From Proteles cristata cristata (Eukaryota > Chordata > Mammalia > Carnivora > Hyaenidae), in NCBI GenBank assembly GCA_017311185.1, contig JAESUZ010004128.1, positions 930,001 through 994,000 of the forward strand: a stretch of 64,000 bases of DNA. The letters are read 5' to 3'. Positions within the stretch are counted from its first letter, which is position 1. Every line of letters begins with the position of its first letter. The notes under the pieces were generated by a model. The model was not told the DNA's origin, did no database searches, and worked only from the letters and a program-made list of their open reading frames with translations. Positions 35,378 through 47,492 of this stretch are shown here, in pieces. Both the position numbers and the translations under genes were made by a program.

Positions 35378-35608
35378 TTTTTATAAGAGTTAACACAATT
35401 AAGCTGACTTCATTTCTCCATGGCAATAGTAAATAATATCTATAAAATATTTATGGAAAGAAAGTGTGAAGCAAGAATCTTATATCTAGCCAAATTGCCG
35501 TTCATGTGTAATGACAAAGACAAATGCATTTGAATATGTAAAGCTTATAGAATAAAACTTTATAAAATTGTAATCATAAACACAACACTTGATCTTTAGA
35601 AACATTGT
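35378..35608. other. Unclassified sequence
   Basis: AT-rich, nothing recognised. Confidence 0.4.
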
Positions 35609-35997
35609 TATGGATTGAATTGTGTTCCCACAGAGTCATGTGTAGAAGTTATGATCCTCAATGTTATTGTATTTAAAGATAGGGTTTTTAAGGAGGTTAA
35701 AGTTGAATGAGGTTGTAAGTGTGGGACCCAATTCCAGGAGGACTGGTGTCCTTACAAGAAGAGAAAGAGCCACCAGAACTTTCTCTCTCTGTACACATGC
35801 ACACAGAAAAGGCCACGTGAGGACATAGCAAGAAGGCAGCCATCTATAAACCAAGAGAGTTCTTTCCAGAACCCAATGCTGCTGGTACCTTGACCTTAGA
35901 CTCCCAGCCTCCAGAACTGTGAGAAACTAAGTTTCTGTTGTTTATACTCCCAAGTCTGTGGTTTATTGTTATGGCAGCTCTAGCTGACTGATACAAA
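35609..35997 (+). mobile_element. MaLR-type (MLT1/MST-like) solo LTR
   Basis: Starts TTATGGATTGAATTGTG and ends with TGTTATGGCAGCTCTAGCTG and ACTGATACA. Internal landmarks include GTGTCCTTACAAGAAGAG, CACGTGAGGACATAGCAAG and CCTCCAGAACTGTGAGAAAC. These match the mammalian ERVL-MaLR LTR pattern. No internal retroviral genes accompany it. Confidence 0.85.
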
Positions 35998-36034
35998 CAC
36001 ATAACCCACCCTAAATAATAGAAGAGTTATCCAT

Positions 36035-36527
36035 AAAAAACAAGGAAAAGTTTCTCAAGATCCACAGCTGAGTGAAAACGTATGATAGCTGTCCTCTGAC
36101 TAACTCATTTCACTTAGCATAACACCCTCCAGATCCATCCACGTTGCTGCAAATGGCAGGATTTAATCCTTTCTAATTGCCATGTAGTATTCCATTGTAT
36201 ATATAAACCACATCTTCTTTACGCATTCATCAGTTGATGGGCATTTAGGCTCTTTCCATAATTTGGATATTATTGAGAGTGCTACTATAAACATTAGGGC
36301 ACACATGTCCCTGTGCATCAGCACTCTTGTATCTCTTGGGTAAATTCATACAGAGAACAAACTGAGGATGGATGGGGAGAGTGGGGGAGAGGGGAAAATG
36401 GGCAATGGGCATTGAGGAAGGCACTTGGGATGAGCATTGGATGTTGCTGGAAGCCAGTCTGACAATAAATTATAATAAAAAAAAATAAAATGACCTCAAC
36501 GACAACAACAAAAAAAACAAGGAAAAG
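36035..36527 (+). mobile_element. 5'-inverted (twin-primed) L1 insertion with 16-bp TSD
   Basis: The left part (36051-36345) reads as minus-strand ORF2 3' end; the right part (36346-36478) reads as plus-strand 3' UTR starting ACAGAGAACAAACTG and ending GACAATAAATTATAATAAAA. About 80 bases of the source are missing at the switch. AAAAAACAAGGAAAAG flanks the whole at 36035-36050 and 36512-36527. The tail is impure (36470-36511). Confidence 0.92.
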
Positions 36528-37221
36528 AAAGCAGCCTATATTATGAAAAGTTATAAGAAAAAAAAAAACTACAGAAAGCAGAAAACTTTATACAAAATGA
36601 TCTGAAATAATTAAGACCAAAGATAATCTATGAAGATAATAAATATAAATGAGCTTAATTCACCTATAAATGTAAAAAGATTTGCAAATTGAATTTAAAG
36701 TGATATGTAAGGGACATTCCTAAACTGAGGTGATTTAGAAGAGTGCAGATAAAATGATGAAAAATTACACTAGACAAATGCAAAGGAAAAAACAATCAGG
36801 ATATGCTAACACACAGGATTCAATCGTTAAGTCAGTTACATGAATCAGACAAGTGACCCAGCATCAAATATACTAGTGATTTTAAGGACATGAGCAATCA
36901 AGCCTCACAGTTGTAGCATCAAGGTGTCCAGGACATTAGCACTCTCTCCAGATCCCTCCTTCTTACACCCAACATACTCTATGACCCACTCAAAAGATAA
37001 AATCTCTAAGTAGGCATGTGATCACCTTACATGCATAGGAGGGAGCATTTAAGTTATGAAACACTTCCGTTTTGCTGTAGATGTAACCGATTTGTGTGTT
37101 ATTTTCCAGGAAGCCGCGGTCATACATCCAAAGATTCTGAAGTTATTTACTGCAAACAATCCTAGGCCAGGAATATCCTGCTAAAAGCATTTGATAAATA
37201 AGGCTGTTTGTCCTAGCTGTT
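36528..37221. other. Unclassified sequence
   Basis: AT-rich, with possible old L1 traces (36600-36800). No gene. Confidence 0.4.
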
Positions 37222-37469
37222 TCCATGAGTTTATTCCTCTTCTTCTTTTTTTAAATATTTTTATTTATTTCTAGGAGAGGGACAGCGTGAGCAGGGAAGG
37301 GTCAGAGAGAAAGGGACATACAGACTCTGAAACAGGCTCCAGGCTCTGAGCTAGCAGTCAGCACAGAGCCAGACGCGGGGCTCGAACCCATGAACCATGA
37401 GATCATGACCTAAGTGAAAGTCAGACGCTTAACCGACTAAGCCACCCAGGCGTCCCTCCATGAGTTTAT
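37222..37469 (-). mobile_element. Young-subfamily felid SINE, 13-bp TSD
   Basis: Body 37235-37456 with TTTCTAGGAGAGGGACAGCG and GCTAGCAGTCAGCAC. Flanks TCCATGAGTTTAT at 37222-37234 and 37457-37469 are perfect. Confidence 0.95.
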
Positions 37470-38405
37470 CTTCTACAGCATCGACTATGGCGGGCTTGTA
37501 AGTATTTAGATGGCCACTGTCTCCATATTACACGGGGAGGGGGGGGAGGGGGGGTCTTCCAAACCCTGTAACTGAACAGAAATGAATTGCAGGCCAACTG
37601 CTCAACTTCTTCCTTCCTAGATATTAATGTCAGACAACATGAAATACAGGACAGAGAGAACTACATTGATGTTAATAAGCTAAATTTCCAAAGAAGACAT
37701 AATAGTGATAAATAGCCATGAATAGCAGTGCGTCAAACGTATGGAAGTAACATCCATGAAACAGGAATTATAGGAACACAGGGAGAAACAGAAAGAAACA
37801 CACTTGTGGCAAGGAAATTTAATTCACCTTTCCCATAATACATCAAGATGAGAGTGAATAAATAAGAATATAAAAGACTAAAATCCCATGATTAGTTAAG
37901 TACATCTTAACTTTGTAAAGGCTATATTTTTAAATTGGAGAATATCTTTTGACTTTTTAAAGCCTATATGGACTTTTTAAAGCCTCTACTTTTAAATTGG
38001 AGAATATATTTTTTTCAAAAGTTCCAGGAGCATTCATATTTACCTTCCACTGAGTCCCAGAAACCAATTTGAATATATTCCAAAAAGGAGAAAAAGGAAG
38101 AAAGAAGAAAGAGTTCAGACAACACTTACTCAACTTTTTACATTTGAATGATGACAATATGTAACAAATAATTACTTAGGTGAGTAGTAAAATTTCCTTA
38201 AATTCCACCTTGATATGTGTCACTGAAAAATAAAATAAGTTTCTGGAGCAAAGTTATTTTACATAATACTTGTACATTCCTTAAGTATTATTCATACTAT
38301 AGTTATGTAGGTCCATTTAAGTTGGGCAAAGTGTAGGAGACAAAAGTGAATCCTACATTATGTTTTGTGAGAGACTTTTGGCAATCCTTTGGATGCAAGG
38401 AAACT
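37470..38405. other. Unclassified sequence with small local duplications
   Basis: Includes a G-rich run (37533-37554) and an A-B-B-A arrangement of about 20-bp units at 37926-38007. No gene. Confidence 0.5.
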
Positions 38406-39545
38406 ATACTTTCCAATTTAATTATTTTTCTATTAGGTATAATTGACAAGTAAAATTTTAAGACATTTAAAATACAGTATGATAATTTGATATACATATA
38501 CAGGGGTGCCTGGGTATCTCAGTTGGTTAAGTGTTCGACTTTGGCTCAGGTCATGATCTCATGATTCCTGTGTTCAAACCCCGTGTCAGGCTCTGTGCTG
38601 GCAGCTCACACCCTGGATTTGACTTTGGATTCTGTGTCTCCCTCTATCTCTGCTCTCCCTCGCTTACACTCTGTCTCTTTTTCCAAAATAAATAAATATT
38701 TTAAAATATTGGGCACAGGGATGCCTGGGTGGCTCAGTCAATTGAGTGTTAGTTGGCTTGTGGGTTCGAGTCCTGTGTTGTGCTCTGAGCTGACAGCTTG
38801 GAGTCTGGAGCCTGCTTCAGATTCTGTGTCTCCCACTTTCTCTGCTCGTGCACCACTCACACTCTGTCTCTGTCTTTCAAAAATAAATAAACATTAAAAA
38901 AATTTTTTTTAAAATTGTGTATACATATACATTGTGCAAGGACCCCACCACATAGATTTAAAACATCCATCACCTCTTTGTGTGTGAAAACATTTGAGTT
39001 TTACTCTCTTTGGCAAGTTTCAGTTATAAATTACAGTAATTCATATAGTCTTCACGTTATACCTTACATTCCAGATCTCATTAATCTTATAACTGAAAAT
39101 CTGTACCTTTTGCCAAAACTCCCTATTTCTCTATCTCCCAACACTTGGCAACCATTTTTATACTCTCTGTTTCCATAAAGTCAAGTTTTTTCCTTGTAAA
39201 CTTTATAGTAAGTGTCACTATCCAGTGTATGTCTTTTATGTCTGGCTTATTTCACTTAGCACCATGCCTTCCACATTGTCATAAATGGCAGGGTTTTCTT
39301 ATTTCTTAAGGCTGAATAATATTCCACATTCCTGTATTCATTTATCCATTAACGGACACCAGAAGTTATTCCTATTCCTTGCCTATTGCAAATAATGCTG
39401 CCTTGAACTTATCAGCACATATATCTTTTCAGGATAATGGTTTTATTTCCGTTGGCTATGTATCCAGAACTGGGATTTCTAGATCATATGGAAGCTCTAT
39501 TTTTCATTTCTTGAGGAACCTCCACACTGTCTACTACAGAGCTGA
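38406..39545 (-). mobile_element. L1 3' end interrupted by a SINE pair
   Basis: The 3' UTR (38406-38502 and 38931-39240) and ORF2 3' end (39240-39545) are read on the complement, e.g. TCTGGCTTATTTCACTTAGC. It ends near the block complementary to ORF2 N-T-V-W-R-F. Confidence 0.83.
38492..38930 (+). mobile_element. Tandem pair of CAN-SINEs sharing one TSD
   Basis: First SINE 38503-38717, second 38718-38919, both plus strand. ATACATATAC bounds the pair (38492-38501, 38921-38930). The second probably inserted in, or recombined with, the tail of the first. The second copy is shortened in its tRNA-like head. Confidence 0.87.
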
Positions 39546-39599
39546 CCGTAAACAAATTACTATAGTTGTAGTTGTTTTTAATAGTTTTGTCCTGTAACC

Positions 39600-40407
39600 T
39601 TTAGACTAGAGGTATAAACCGTTTACCCATCTCCACTACAATATTAGAGTGCTCTGAATTTAACTATATATTTACCTTTATCATAAGTGAGAGCATTACT
39701 TTCATAATATGTTTTTCTGTTACTAGCTAGTGTCATTTCATTTCAGCATGAAGAACTGTCTTTAATGTCTTTTTGTAAGACCTGTCTACTGCTAATGAAT
39801 TCTTTAGCTGTTTTTGAAGTGAAAAGACTATTTGTCCTTCAATTCTGAAGGGCGGCTTTGCTAGTTGAAGCATCCTAGATTGCAAGATTATTTTTTTTTG
39901 TTTTTGTTTTTGTTTTTTTTTTCCTTTTAGCACTTTGACTATGTCATCCCACTTCCGCGGCTCTGCAAAGTTTCTACTAAAAAATCTTACGCTCTTCTGG
40001 GCTATCCCTTGCTTGTAAAAGTTGCTCTTCTCTTGCTACTTTTAAGATTCTCTCCTTGCCATTAATTTTTGACAATCTAATTCTGATGTGTTTTGGTGTG
40101 ACTGTCTCCAGATTTATCTTGTTTAGAACTTTCTGGAATTTCCTTAGCTGGATGCCTGTTCCTATCACCAAGTTAGAAAAATTTTCTGTCATTATTTCTT
40201 TGAATAAGCTTTCTGCCCTTTGTCTCTCTTTTCACGATCTAACACCGCCTCTAGTAACCTTTTATCTTTATTCTTTTTTATTTTTACTCTGTTAATTGGA
40301 TGAATTCCACTGCCCTGTCTTCATGTTGGCTGATCCTTTCTTCATTTGATCTAGTCTGATATTTTACCTCTCTGTTGTATTTTTCAGTTTAATTATTACA
40401 TTCTTTA
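39600..40407 (-). mobile_element. Old L1 ORF1-region remnant (left part)
   Basis: The complement of 39977-40192 encodes the ORF1 block P-K-H-I-R-I-R-L-S-K-I-N-G-K-E-R-I-L-K. It is split by the 6.7-kb L1 and continues at 47133-47210. Confidence 0.78.
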
Positions 40408-40659
40408 TTTTTTTTAACAAATTTATTTTATTTAATTTATTTTTTAATAGTTTATTGCCAAGTTGGTTTACATATACCAGCCAGTGCTCATCCCAACAAG
40501 TGCCCTCCTCCATGCCCATCACCTCCCTTCCTCTCTCCCCCACCGCCATCAGCCCTCAGTTTGTTCTCAGCATTCAAGAGTCTCTCATGGTTTGCCTCCC
40601 TCTATTTTTCCCTTCTCCTGCTTCATCCTTTGTTAACTTCCTCCTAATCCACCTGTATG

Positions 40660-43600
40660 TGCAAACATATGGTATTTGTTCTTCTCTGCCTGACTTATTT
40701 CGCTCAGAATCCATATTGCTACACATGGCCAGATTTCATTCTTTCTCATTGCCATGTAGTATTCCATGGTATAGATAAACCACATCTTCTTGATCCATTT
40801 CTCAGTTGATGGACACTTAGGTTCCTTCCATGTTTTGGCTATTGTTGAGAGTGCTGCTATGAACATTGGGGTGCATGTGCCCCTATGCATCAGCATTCCT
40901 GTATCCCTCGGGTAAATTCCTAACACTGCTACTGCTGGGTCATAGGGGAGTTCTGCTGTAATTTTTTGAGGAACCTCCATACTGTTTTCCAGAGAGGTTG
41001 CACCAGCTTACAATCCCAACAGCAGTGTAAGAGGGTGCCCATTACTCCACATCCTCGCAAGCATCTAGAGTCTCCTGATTTGCTCATTTTAGCCACTCTG
41101 ACTGGCGTGAGGTGGTATCTCAGTGGGGTTTTGATTTGTATTTCCGTGATGAGGAGGGATGCTGACCATCGTTTCATGTGTCTGTTGGCCATCTGGATGT
41201 CCTCTTTGGAGAAATGTCTGTTCATGTCTTCTGCCCATTTTTTCCACTGGATTATTCATTTTTCGGGTGTGGAGTTTGATGAGTTCCTTATATATTTTGG
41301 ATGCTAGCCCTTTATCTGATATGTCATTTGCAATTATCTTTTTCCATTCCGTCGGTTGCCTATTATTTTTTGTGGATTCTTTCCTTTGCCGTGCAGTAGC
41401 TTTTAATCTTGATGAGGTCCCAGTAGTTCATTTTTGCTCTTGATTCCCGTGCCTTGGGTGATGTGTCAAGTAAGAAATTGCTGCAGTTGAGGTCAAGGAG
41501 GTTGTTTCTGGCTTTCTCCTCTAGGGTTTTGATGGTTTGCTGTCTCATGTTCAGGTCCTTTATCCATTTTGAATTCATTTTTGTGTGTGATGTGAGAAAA
41601 TGATCTAGTTTCATTCTTCTGCATGTTGCTGTCCAGTTCTCCCAGCACCATCTATTAAAGAGGCTATCTTTTTTCCATTGGATGCTCTTCCTTGCTTTGT
41701 CAAAGATTCGTTGGCTATAGGTTTGTAGGTCCAATTCTGAGGTCTCCATTCTATTCCACTGGTCTGTGTGTCTGTTGTTGTGCCAATACCATACTGTCTT
41801 GATGATGACAGCTTTGTAGTAGAGGCTAAAGTCCGGGATGGTGATTTCTCCCGTTTTGCTTTTCTTCTTCAATATTACTTTGGGTATTCAGGGTCCGTTT
41901 TTTGTGGTTCCATACAAATTTTAGGATAGTTTGTTCTAGTTTTGAAAAAAATGCTGGTGCAATTTTAATTGGATTTGCATTGAATGTGTAGATTGCTTTG
42001 GGTATTAATGACATTTTAACAATATTTATTCTTCCGACCCATGAGTATGGAATGTTTTTCCATTTCTTTGTGTCTTCTCCAATTTCCTTTATAAGTTTTC
42101 TATAGTTTTCATCATACGGATCTCTTATGTCTTTGGTTAGGTTTATGCCTAGGTATTTTATGTTTTTTTGTGCGATTGTGAATGGGATCAGTTTCTTGAT
42201 TTCTCTTTCTTGGTGTATAAAAATGCAACCAAAAAAACAATGCAACCGATTTCTGTATGCTGATTTTGTATCCTGCAACATTGTGAATTCATGGATCAGT
42301 TCTAGTAGGCTTCTGGTGGAGTCTGTTGGGTTTTCTATGTAGTGTATCATGTCATCTGCGAAAAGTGAAAGTTTGACTTCTTCTTTACCAATTCTGGTGC
42401 TTTGATTTCCTTTTGTTGTCTGATTGCTGATGCCAGGACTTCTAACACTATGTTAAACAACAGTGGTGAGAGTGGACATCCCTGTCATGTTCCTGATCTC
42501 AGGGGGAAAGCTCTCAGTTTTTCCCCATTGAGGATGATGTTAGCTGAGGGCTTGGCTTCCTATAGATGGCTTTTATGATGTTTAGTAAGTTCCTTGTATC
42601 CCGACTTTCTCGGGGGTCTTTATTAAGAAGGGATGCTGTATCTTGTCGAATGCTTTTTCTGCATCTATCAACAGGATCATATGGCTTGTATCTTTTCTTT
42701 TGTTGATGTGAGGTATCACATTGATTGATTTGCAAATATTGAACCAGCCCTGTAACCGAGGAATGAATCCCACTTGATCATGGTGGATAATTCTTTTTTA
42801 TGTGCTGTTGGATTCGATTTGCAAGTATCTTGTTGAGGATTTTTGCATCTGTATTCATCAAGGATATTGGCCTGTAGTTTTCTTTTTTTGCTAGGTCTCT
42901 GTCTGGCTTGGGAATCAAAGTGATGCTAGTTTCATAAAATGAGTCCCGAAGTTTTCCTTCGATTTCTATTTTTTGGTAAATGGTAGAATTCCCCAGGGAA
43001 GCCGTCTAGCCCAGGGCTCTTATGTATTGAGAGATTTTTGATAACTAATTTGATTTCTCACTAGTTATAGGTCTGTTCAGATTTTCTATCTCTTCCCGTG
43101 TGAATTTTGGTAGTGAAGGTGTGTTTAGAAATCTGTCCATTTCTTCTAAGTTGTCTAGTTTGTTGGCATATAATTTTTCATAGTATTCCCTAGTAATAGC
43201 TTGTGTTTCTGAGGGGTTGGTTGTAATAAGTCTTGTTTCATTCATAATTTTGTCTATTTGAGTGCTCCTTCTTTTCTTTTTGAGAAGCCTGGCTAGAGGT
43301 TTGTCAATTTTGTTGATTTTTTCAAAGAACCAACTCTTGATTTCATGGATCTGTCCAATTGTTTCTTTGGTCTCTATGTTGTTTATTTCTGCTCTGATTT
43401 TTACTATTTCTCTTCTTCTACTGGGTTTAGGGCGTTCTTGTTGCTCTGACTCTAGTTCCTTTAGGTGAGCTGTTAGATTTTGGACTTGTGCTTTTTCTAA
43501 TTTCTTGAAATAGGCCTGGAGTGCAATGTACTTTCCTCTTAGGACTGCCTTTGCCGCATCCCATAGAGTTTGGATTGTTGTATTTTCATTTTCATTTGTT

Positions 43601-44430
43601 TCCATATATTTTTTAATTTCTTCTCTAATTGCCTGATTGGCCCATTCATTCTTTAGAAGGGTGTTCTTTAACCTCCATGTTTTTAGAGGTTTTCCAGACT
43701 TTTTCCTTTGATTGATTTCAAGTTTCAAAGCATTATGATCTGAAAGTGTGCATGGTATGATCTCAATTCTTTTATATTTATTGAGGACTGCCTTATGTCC
43801 CAGTATGTGATCTATCTTGGAGATCGTGCCATGTGTACTTAAGAAGAAAGTGAATTCCATGGCCTCAGGATGTAGAGTTCTAAATATATCTATCAAATCC
43901 ATCTGGTGCAATGTGTCATTCAAGTCCATTGTTTCTTTAGTGATTTTCTGTCTAGTTGATCTGTCCATTGCTGTAAGTGGAGTATTAAAGTCCCCTGCTA
44001 TTAGCCTATTCTTATCCATAAGATTGTTTCTGTTTATGATTGTTTTATATATTTAAGTGCTTCCATATTTGGTGCATAGACATTTATAATTGTTAGTTCT
44101 TCCTGATGGGTAGACCCTGTAATTATTATATTAGGCCCTTCTTCATCCCTTGTTATTGTGTTTAATTTAAAGTCCGGTTTGTCTGATTTAAGTATAGCTA
44201 CTTCAGCTTTCTTTTTACTTCCAATAGCATGATAGATATTTCTCCACCCCCTTACTTTCAATCTGAAGGTGACTCCAGTCTAAAATGAGTTTCTTGTAGA
44301 CATCAAATAGATGGATTTTGTTTTTTTTTTATCCATTCTGCTACCTTATGTCTTTTGATTGGAGCATTCAGCCCATTTACATTCAGTATTATTATTGAAA
44401 TATGTGGGTTTAGAGTCATTGTGTCGTTTG
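40660..44430 (-). pseudogene. L1 ORF2 (endonuclease-reverse transcriptase), broken
   Basis: From the right end: the endonuclease start (L-N-V-N-G-L-N near 44380, then L-Q-E-T-H-F near 44300), and the endonuclease core in a 324-codon open piece (43045-44019) with G-D-F-N-T-P-L, K-I-D-H-I-L-G-H and S-D-H-N-A-L. The RT follows, with an intact F-A-D-D catalytic box at about 42345-42364, then thumb and C-terminal segments in separate frames (41826-42350, 41363-41872, 40929-41225, 40633-40980). Each frame change marks an indel or stop. Intact ORF2 would nick target DNA and reverse transcribe L1 RNA; this copy cannot make a full protein. Confidence 0.9.
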
Positions 44431-44479
44431 TGGAATTCATGCTTGTGGTGTGTCTCTAGCATCTTGCGTTCCTTGCAAC

Positions 44480-45411
44480 ATTTCCCTCAGAGAGTCCCCT
44501 TCTGCATTTCTTGTAGAGCTGGTTTAGTGGTGACGAATTCTTTCAAGTTTTGTTTATTTGGAAAGACTTTTATCTCTCTTTCTATTCTCAATGACAGGCT
44601 TGCTGGATAGAGGATTCTTGGCTGCATATTTTTTCTATTCATCACATTGAAGATCTCCTGCCATTCCTCTCTGGCCTGCCAACTTTCAGTAGATAGGTCT
44701 GTCACCACTCTGATAGGTTTCCCTTTGTATGTTAGGTCCCTTTTCTCTCTAGCTGCTTTCAAATTCTCTCTTTGTCCTTACATTTTGCCATTTTCACTAT
44801 GATATGTCATGCAGAAGATCGATTCAAATTATGTCTGAGGGGAGTTCTCTGTGTCTCTTGAATTTTAACGTCTACTTCCTTCCCCAGGTTGGGGAAGTTC
44901 TCTTCTATAATTTGTTCCAGGACTCCTTCAGCACCTTTCCCTCTCTCTTCCTCTTCTGGGATTCCTATTATGTGGATGTTGTTCCATTTGATTGTGTCTC
45001 TGAGCTCTCTAACTCCTTTTTCATGTTCCTGGATCAGTTTATCTCTCTTTTTCTCAGCTTCCTCTTTTTCTATAATTATGTATTCGAAATCACTTATTCT
45101 CCTTTGAAATCAAGATTCTCCTGCCTCTTCAATCCTTCCATTGGATGCCTCCATTGTATTATGTATTATTTTAAAAATTAGTTTATTATTTATTATTTTT
45201 TAATTCATCACAACAATTTTTAAGCTCCATAGTTTTTGTAGCAATAGTTTCTCTGATGTCTTCCATGCTTTTTTTCAAGCCCAGCGATTAATTTTATGAC
45301 TATTGTTCTAAATTCTTGTTCAGTTATGTTGCTTATATCTGTTTTGAGCAGTTCTTTAGCTGTAATTTCTTTCTGGAATTTCTTTGGAGGAGCGTTCTTC
45401 CATTTTGTCAT
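44480..45411 (-). pseudogene. L1 ORF1, broken
   Basis: The N-terminus M-T-K-W-K-N-A-P-P-K-K-F-Q-K starts at 45411, and the C-terminal piece (44487-44762) contains K-A-A-R-E-K-R-D-L-T-Y-K-G-K-P-I and P-R-I-L-Y-P-A. The middle (about 44790-45210) is frameshifted. The family product is the trimeric RNA-binding chaperone of the L1 particle. Confidence 0.87.
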
Positions 45412-45419
45412 TTTGGTTA

Positions 45420-47115
45420 GCTTTCTCTTGTTAATTTTAAAACCTTGTGATACACTCTGTACCTGCAGGTTCTGCTCTATTAAAGAGGGCTCTTTGACAG
45501 TTCAGGAAGTATTCTTTAGTGGTGTCTCTTGGTTTCTATTGCTGAGACTTTGGTTATTTTGTTTCCTCACTCATAGTGGTATTTGGGACTCTCCACCATG
45601 TGTACTTTGGCTTGTTTCTTGAGGTCGCCCTGTTAAAGAAAACAGAAAACCACACAGGGAAAAAAAAGTACACAAATGCACAGACAAATCCAATAAAGAT
45701 ACAAACTGAAAGAGAAAAAGGGAAAGAAAAAAAGAAGGGGACAAAAAACAAAACAATTCAAAAAAGAAAATAATAGAGAAAGGACGGAGGACAAATAATA
45801 AAAATTAAGATTATAATTAATAAAAAAATTGGATAAAGAAGAAAAGAAAAGAGAAAAGAAAAAACCCAAAAGGCAAAGTACAGTGTAAAGGCATAAAACC
45901 AGAATTCCCAGCTACAAATAAAGAGTCGGGTGTATGCAGTGTCGATGGAAGACCATATACAAAGAGAGAAATGACAAGGCGGGGAAAAGAGAAATTGGAA
46001 ATGAAATGATCAGGCAGAGAGACTAAGAGACACTCAGAGAAACTATATAGTCTGATTACTCCAGAGAGAGAGAAAAAGGTAGCAGTGGAGGTGTAGAGTG
46101 TGCGTCTAGAGAATGGATTAAATGTGACTGTTTAAGCCAACCAGTGACCAGAGTGCCCTGACCAGCAGAGTGGAGGGTTACGAATGAGAAAAGGGAGATT
46201 ATATCTGAATAGAGAGAATTATCTAGGATTAATCATGGCAGTGCACCCATGTTGGTCTTGCCCCTCGCTGAGGTAAAAAGAAAAAAACAAAAAACCCCAA
46301 AAAACAGCTCTCTGGAGGGAATGGGTGTGGTTTGGTGCAGGCAGGTCTTGCCTCCACTGTGTCCGCTGGCCACTCCCTGAGGCCCCGCCTTGGTGGCTGT
46401 GGGGAGGAGAATGGTGTCGCCCCAGTCCCTTGTCAACCAAACGTTGCAAATCACTCCTTTGGGTCCGATCTCCGTGCGCTGAGGCTGTAGCCAAGGTGGG
46501 CTGAGTTCCATGCCCCGCGCCCCGCCTCGTTTCCAGGTCCCAGTCCTCAGACTTTGTTTATACCTCCCAAAACAGTCCCGCAGGTCGCTGCTTCCCTGCA
46601 CAGCCTTAGGCCCACAGGGACCGAGTGCGGCAGAGCAGTTTTTCCTGGCGCCTTCTGGGACCGGGGGCACCTAGCTCAAAGTCAGCACCCCAGCCAGAAC
46701 AAAAAACCACTCTCTTTCCAAGCCGAGGTTTTTCTCTTCTCCAGGGACGGTTCTATGAGCAATCTCAGCCTCTCTTTCCTTTCCCCTGGACTCGCTGAAG
46801 CTCACCACCCCTCCCAGAGACTCATCACTCACCGCAGCTGCACGCACCCCGGGCTCCCTCCCCCCTTTCCCCCTCTCCTTTCCCCCCCTCCCCTCCCTCC
46901 CTCTGTCAGGTCCAGGCCGGCTTTTATCTTCCCCAGGTCACACTCACCCACTTATGAGGTTTCCTTCCCAGTTCATTCTGTCTCTTTCTCTTCCCAAACT
47001 CCTGCGGCTCAGTGTCCTATGGCTTCAGGCCTTCTCTGTTTGAGAGATGGGTGCGAGCGAAATGCACGGAGCTCCCTACTTCTCCGCCATCTTGCAGGCA
47101 CCCCACTCTCTACCC
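45420..47115 (-). promoter_or_regulatory. L1 5' UTR with internal promoter
   Basis: GC-rich at 46300-47100, with an A/G-rich stretch (45640-45890) nearer ORF1. The 5' end carries the complement of CCGCCATCTTGC (47083-47094), the YY1-like motif that positions L1 transcription in mammals. The 195-codon and 145-codon frames here are compositional. Confidence 0.8.
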
Positions 47116-47132
47116 AATTATTGCATTCTTTA

Positions 47133-47210
47133 GTTTTGTAGTTTCTGCTTGGTATATTTTAATATTTTTTTTATCTCTTTGTTGAAATCCTCACTTTGTT
47201 CATGCATTGG
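47133..47210 (-). mobile_element. Old L1 ORF1-region remnant (right part)
   Basis: TAGTTTCTGCTTGGTATATT and CTTTGTTGAAATCCTCAC continue the older L1 interrupted by the 6.7-kb insertion. Confidence 0.7.
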
Positions 47211-47492
47211 TCACACTCTGGGGTGTCTGCAGAGCCTTTCTTGGGGCATCCAATGGTAAGGCAGAAAGCAGCTGTTCAGAGATCAAAGAGGCCCTCGGTT
47301 CCTGGGAAATGAGTTATCTTCCAAAGTAAAAGCTGGTCAATTCCTCAATGGATGGTGTCTTTGTAAAGCTGCCCTCGTATCCTTCTTGCCAAGTTGTGCA
47401 TAAGTAGTTATGGTTATCCTGAATTAAAATCTCTTGATCTTCTTGCTCTCCCTTGAAACTCATGTTTTTATACATAAAGTGAAGCCAGAAGA
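47208..47492. repeat. Copy A of an unidentified about 285-bp repeat
   Basis: Aligns by eye along its length to 50957-51240 in the same orientation. Shared blocks include GGTCAATTCCTCAAT, AAACTCATGTTTTTAT and GATCAAAGAGG. Divergence looks like 20-30 percent. Could be an old LTR, another repeat, or a local duplication. Confidence 0.75.

Larger units (their letters stand above)
40391..47132 (-). mobile_element. Nearly full-length felid L1, minus strand, 17-bp TSD
   Basis: The element proper is 40408-47115 (about 6.7 kb). On the complement: a 5' end with GCAAGATGGCGGAG (a YY1-type start motif), a GC-rich 5' UTR of about 1.7 kb, ORF1, ORF2, a 3' UTR of about 200 bases and an A-rich tail. Flanks AATTATTACATTCTTTA (40391-40407) and AATTATTGCATTCTTTA (47116-47132) differ at one base. 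Frameshifts and stops break both ORFs, so it is an inactive but fairly recent copy. Confidence 0.95.

Noticed and set aside
46219..47141. Frames of 91-195 codons at 46.2-47.1 kb that look like proline-rich proteins
   Set aside because: They lie in the GC-rich 5' UTR of a minus-strand L1.
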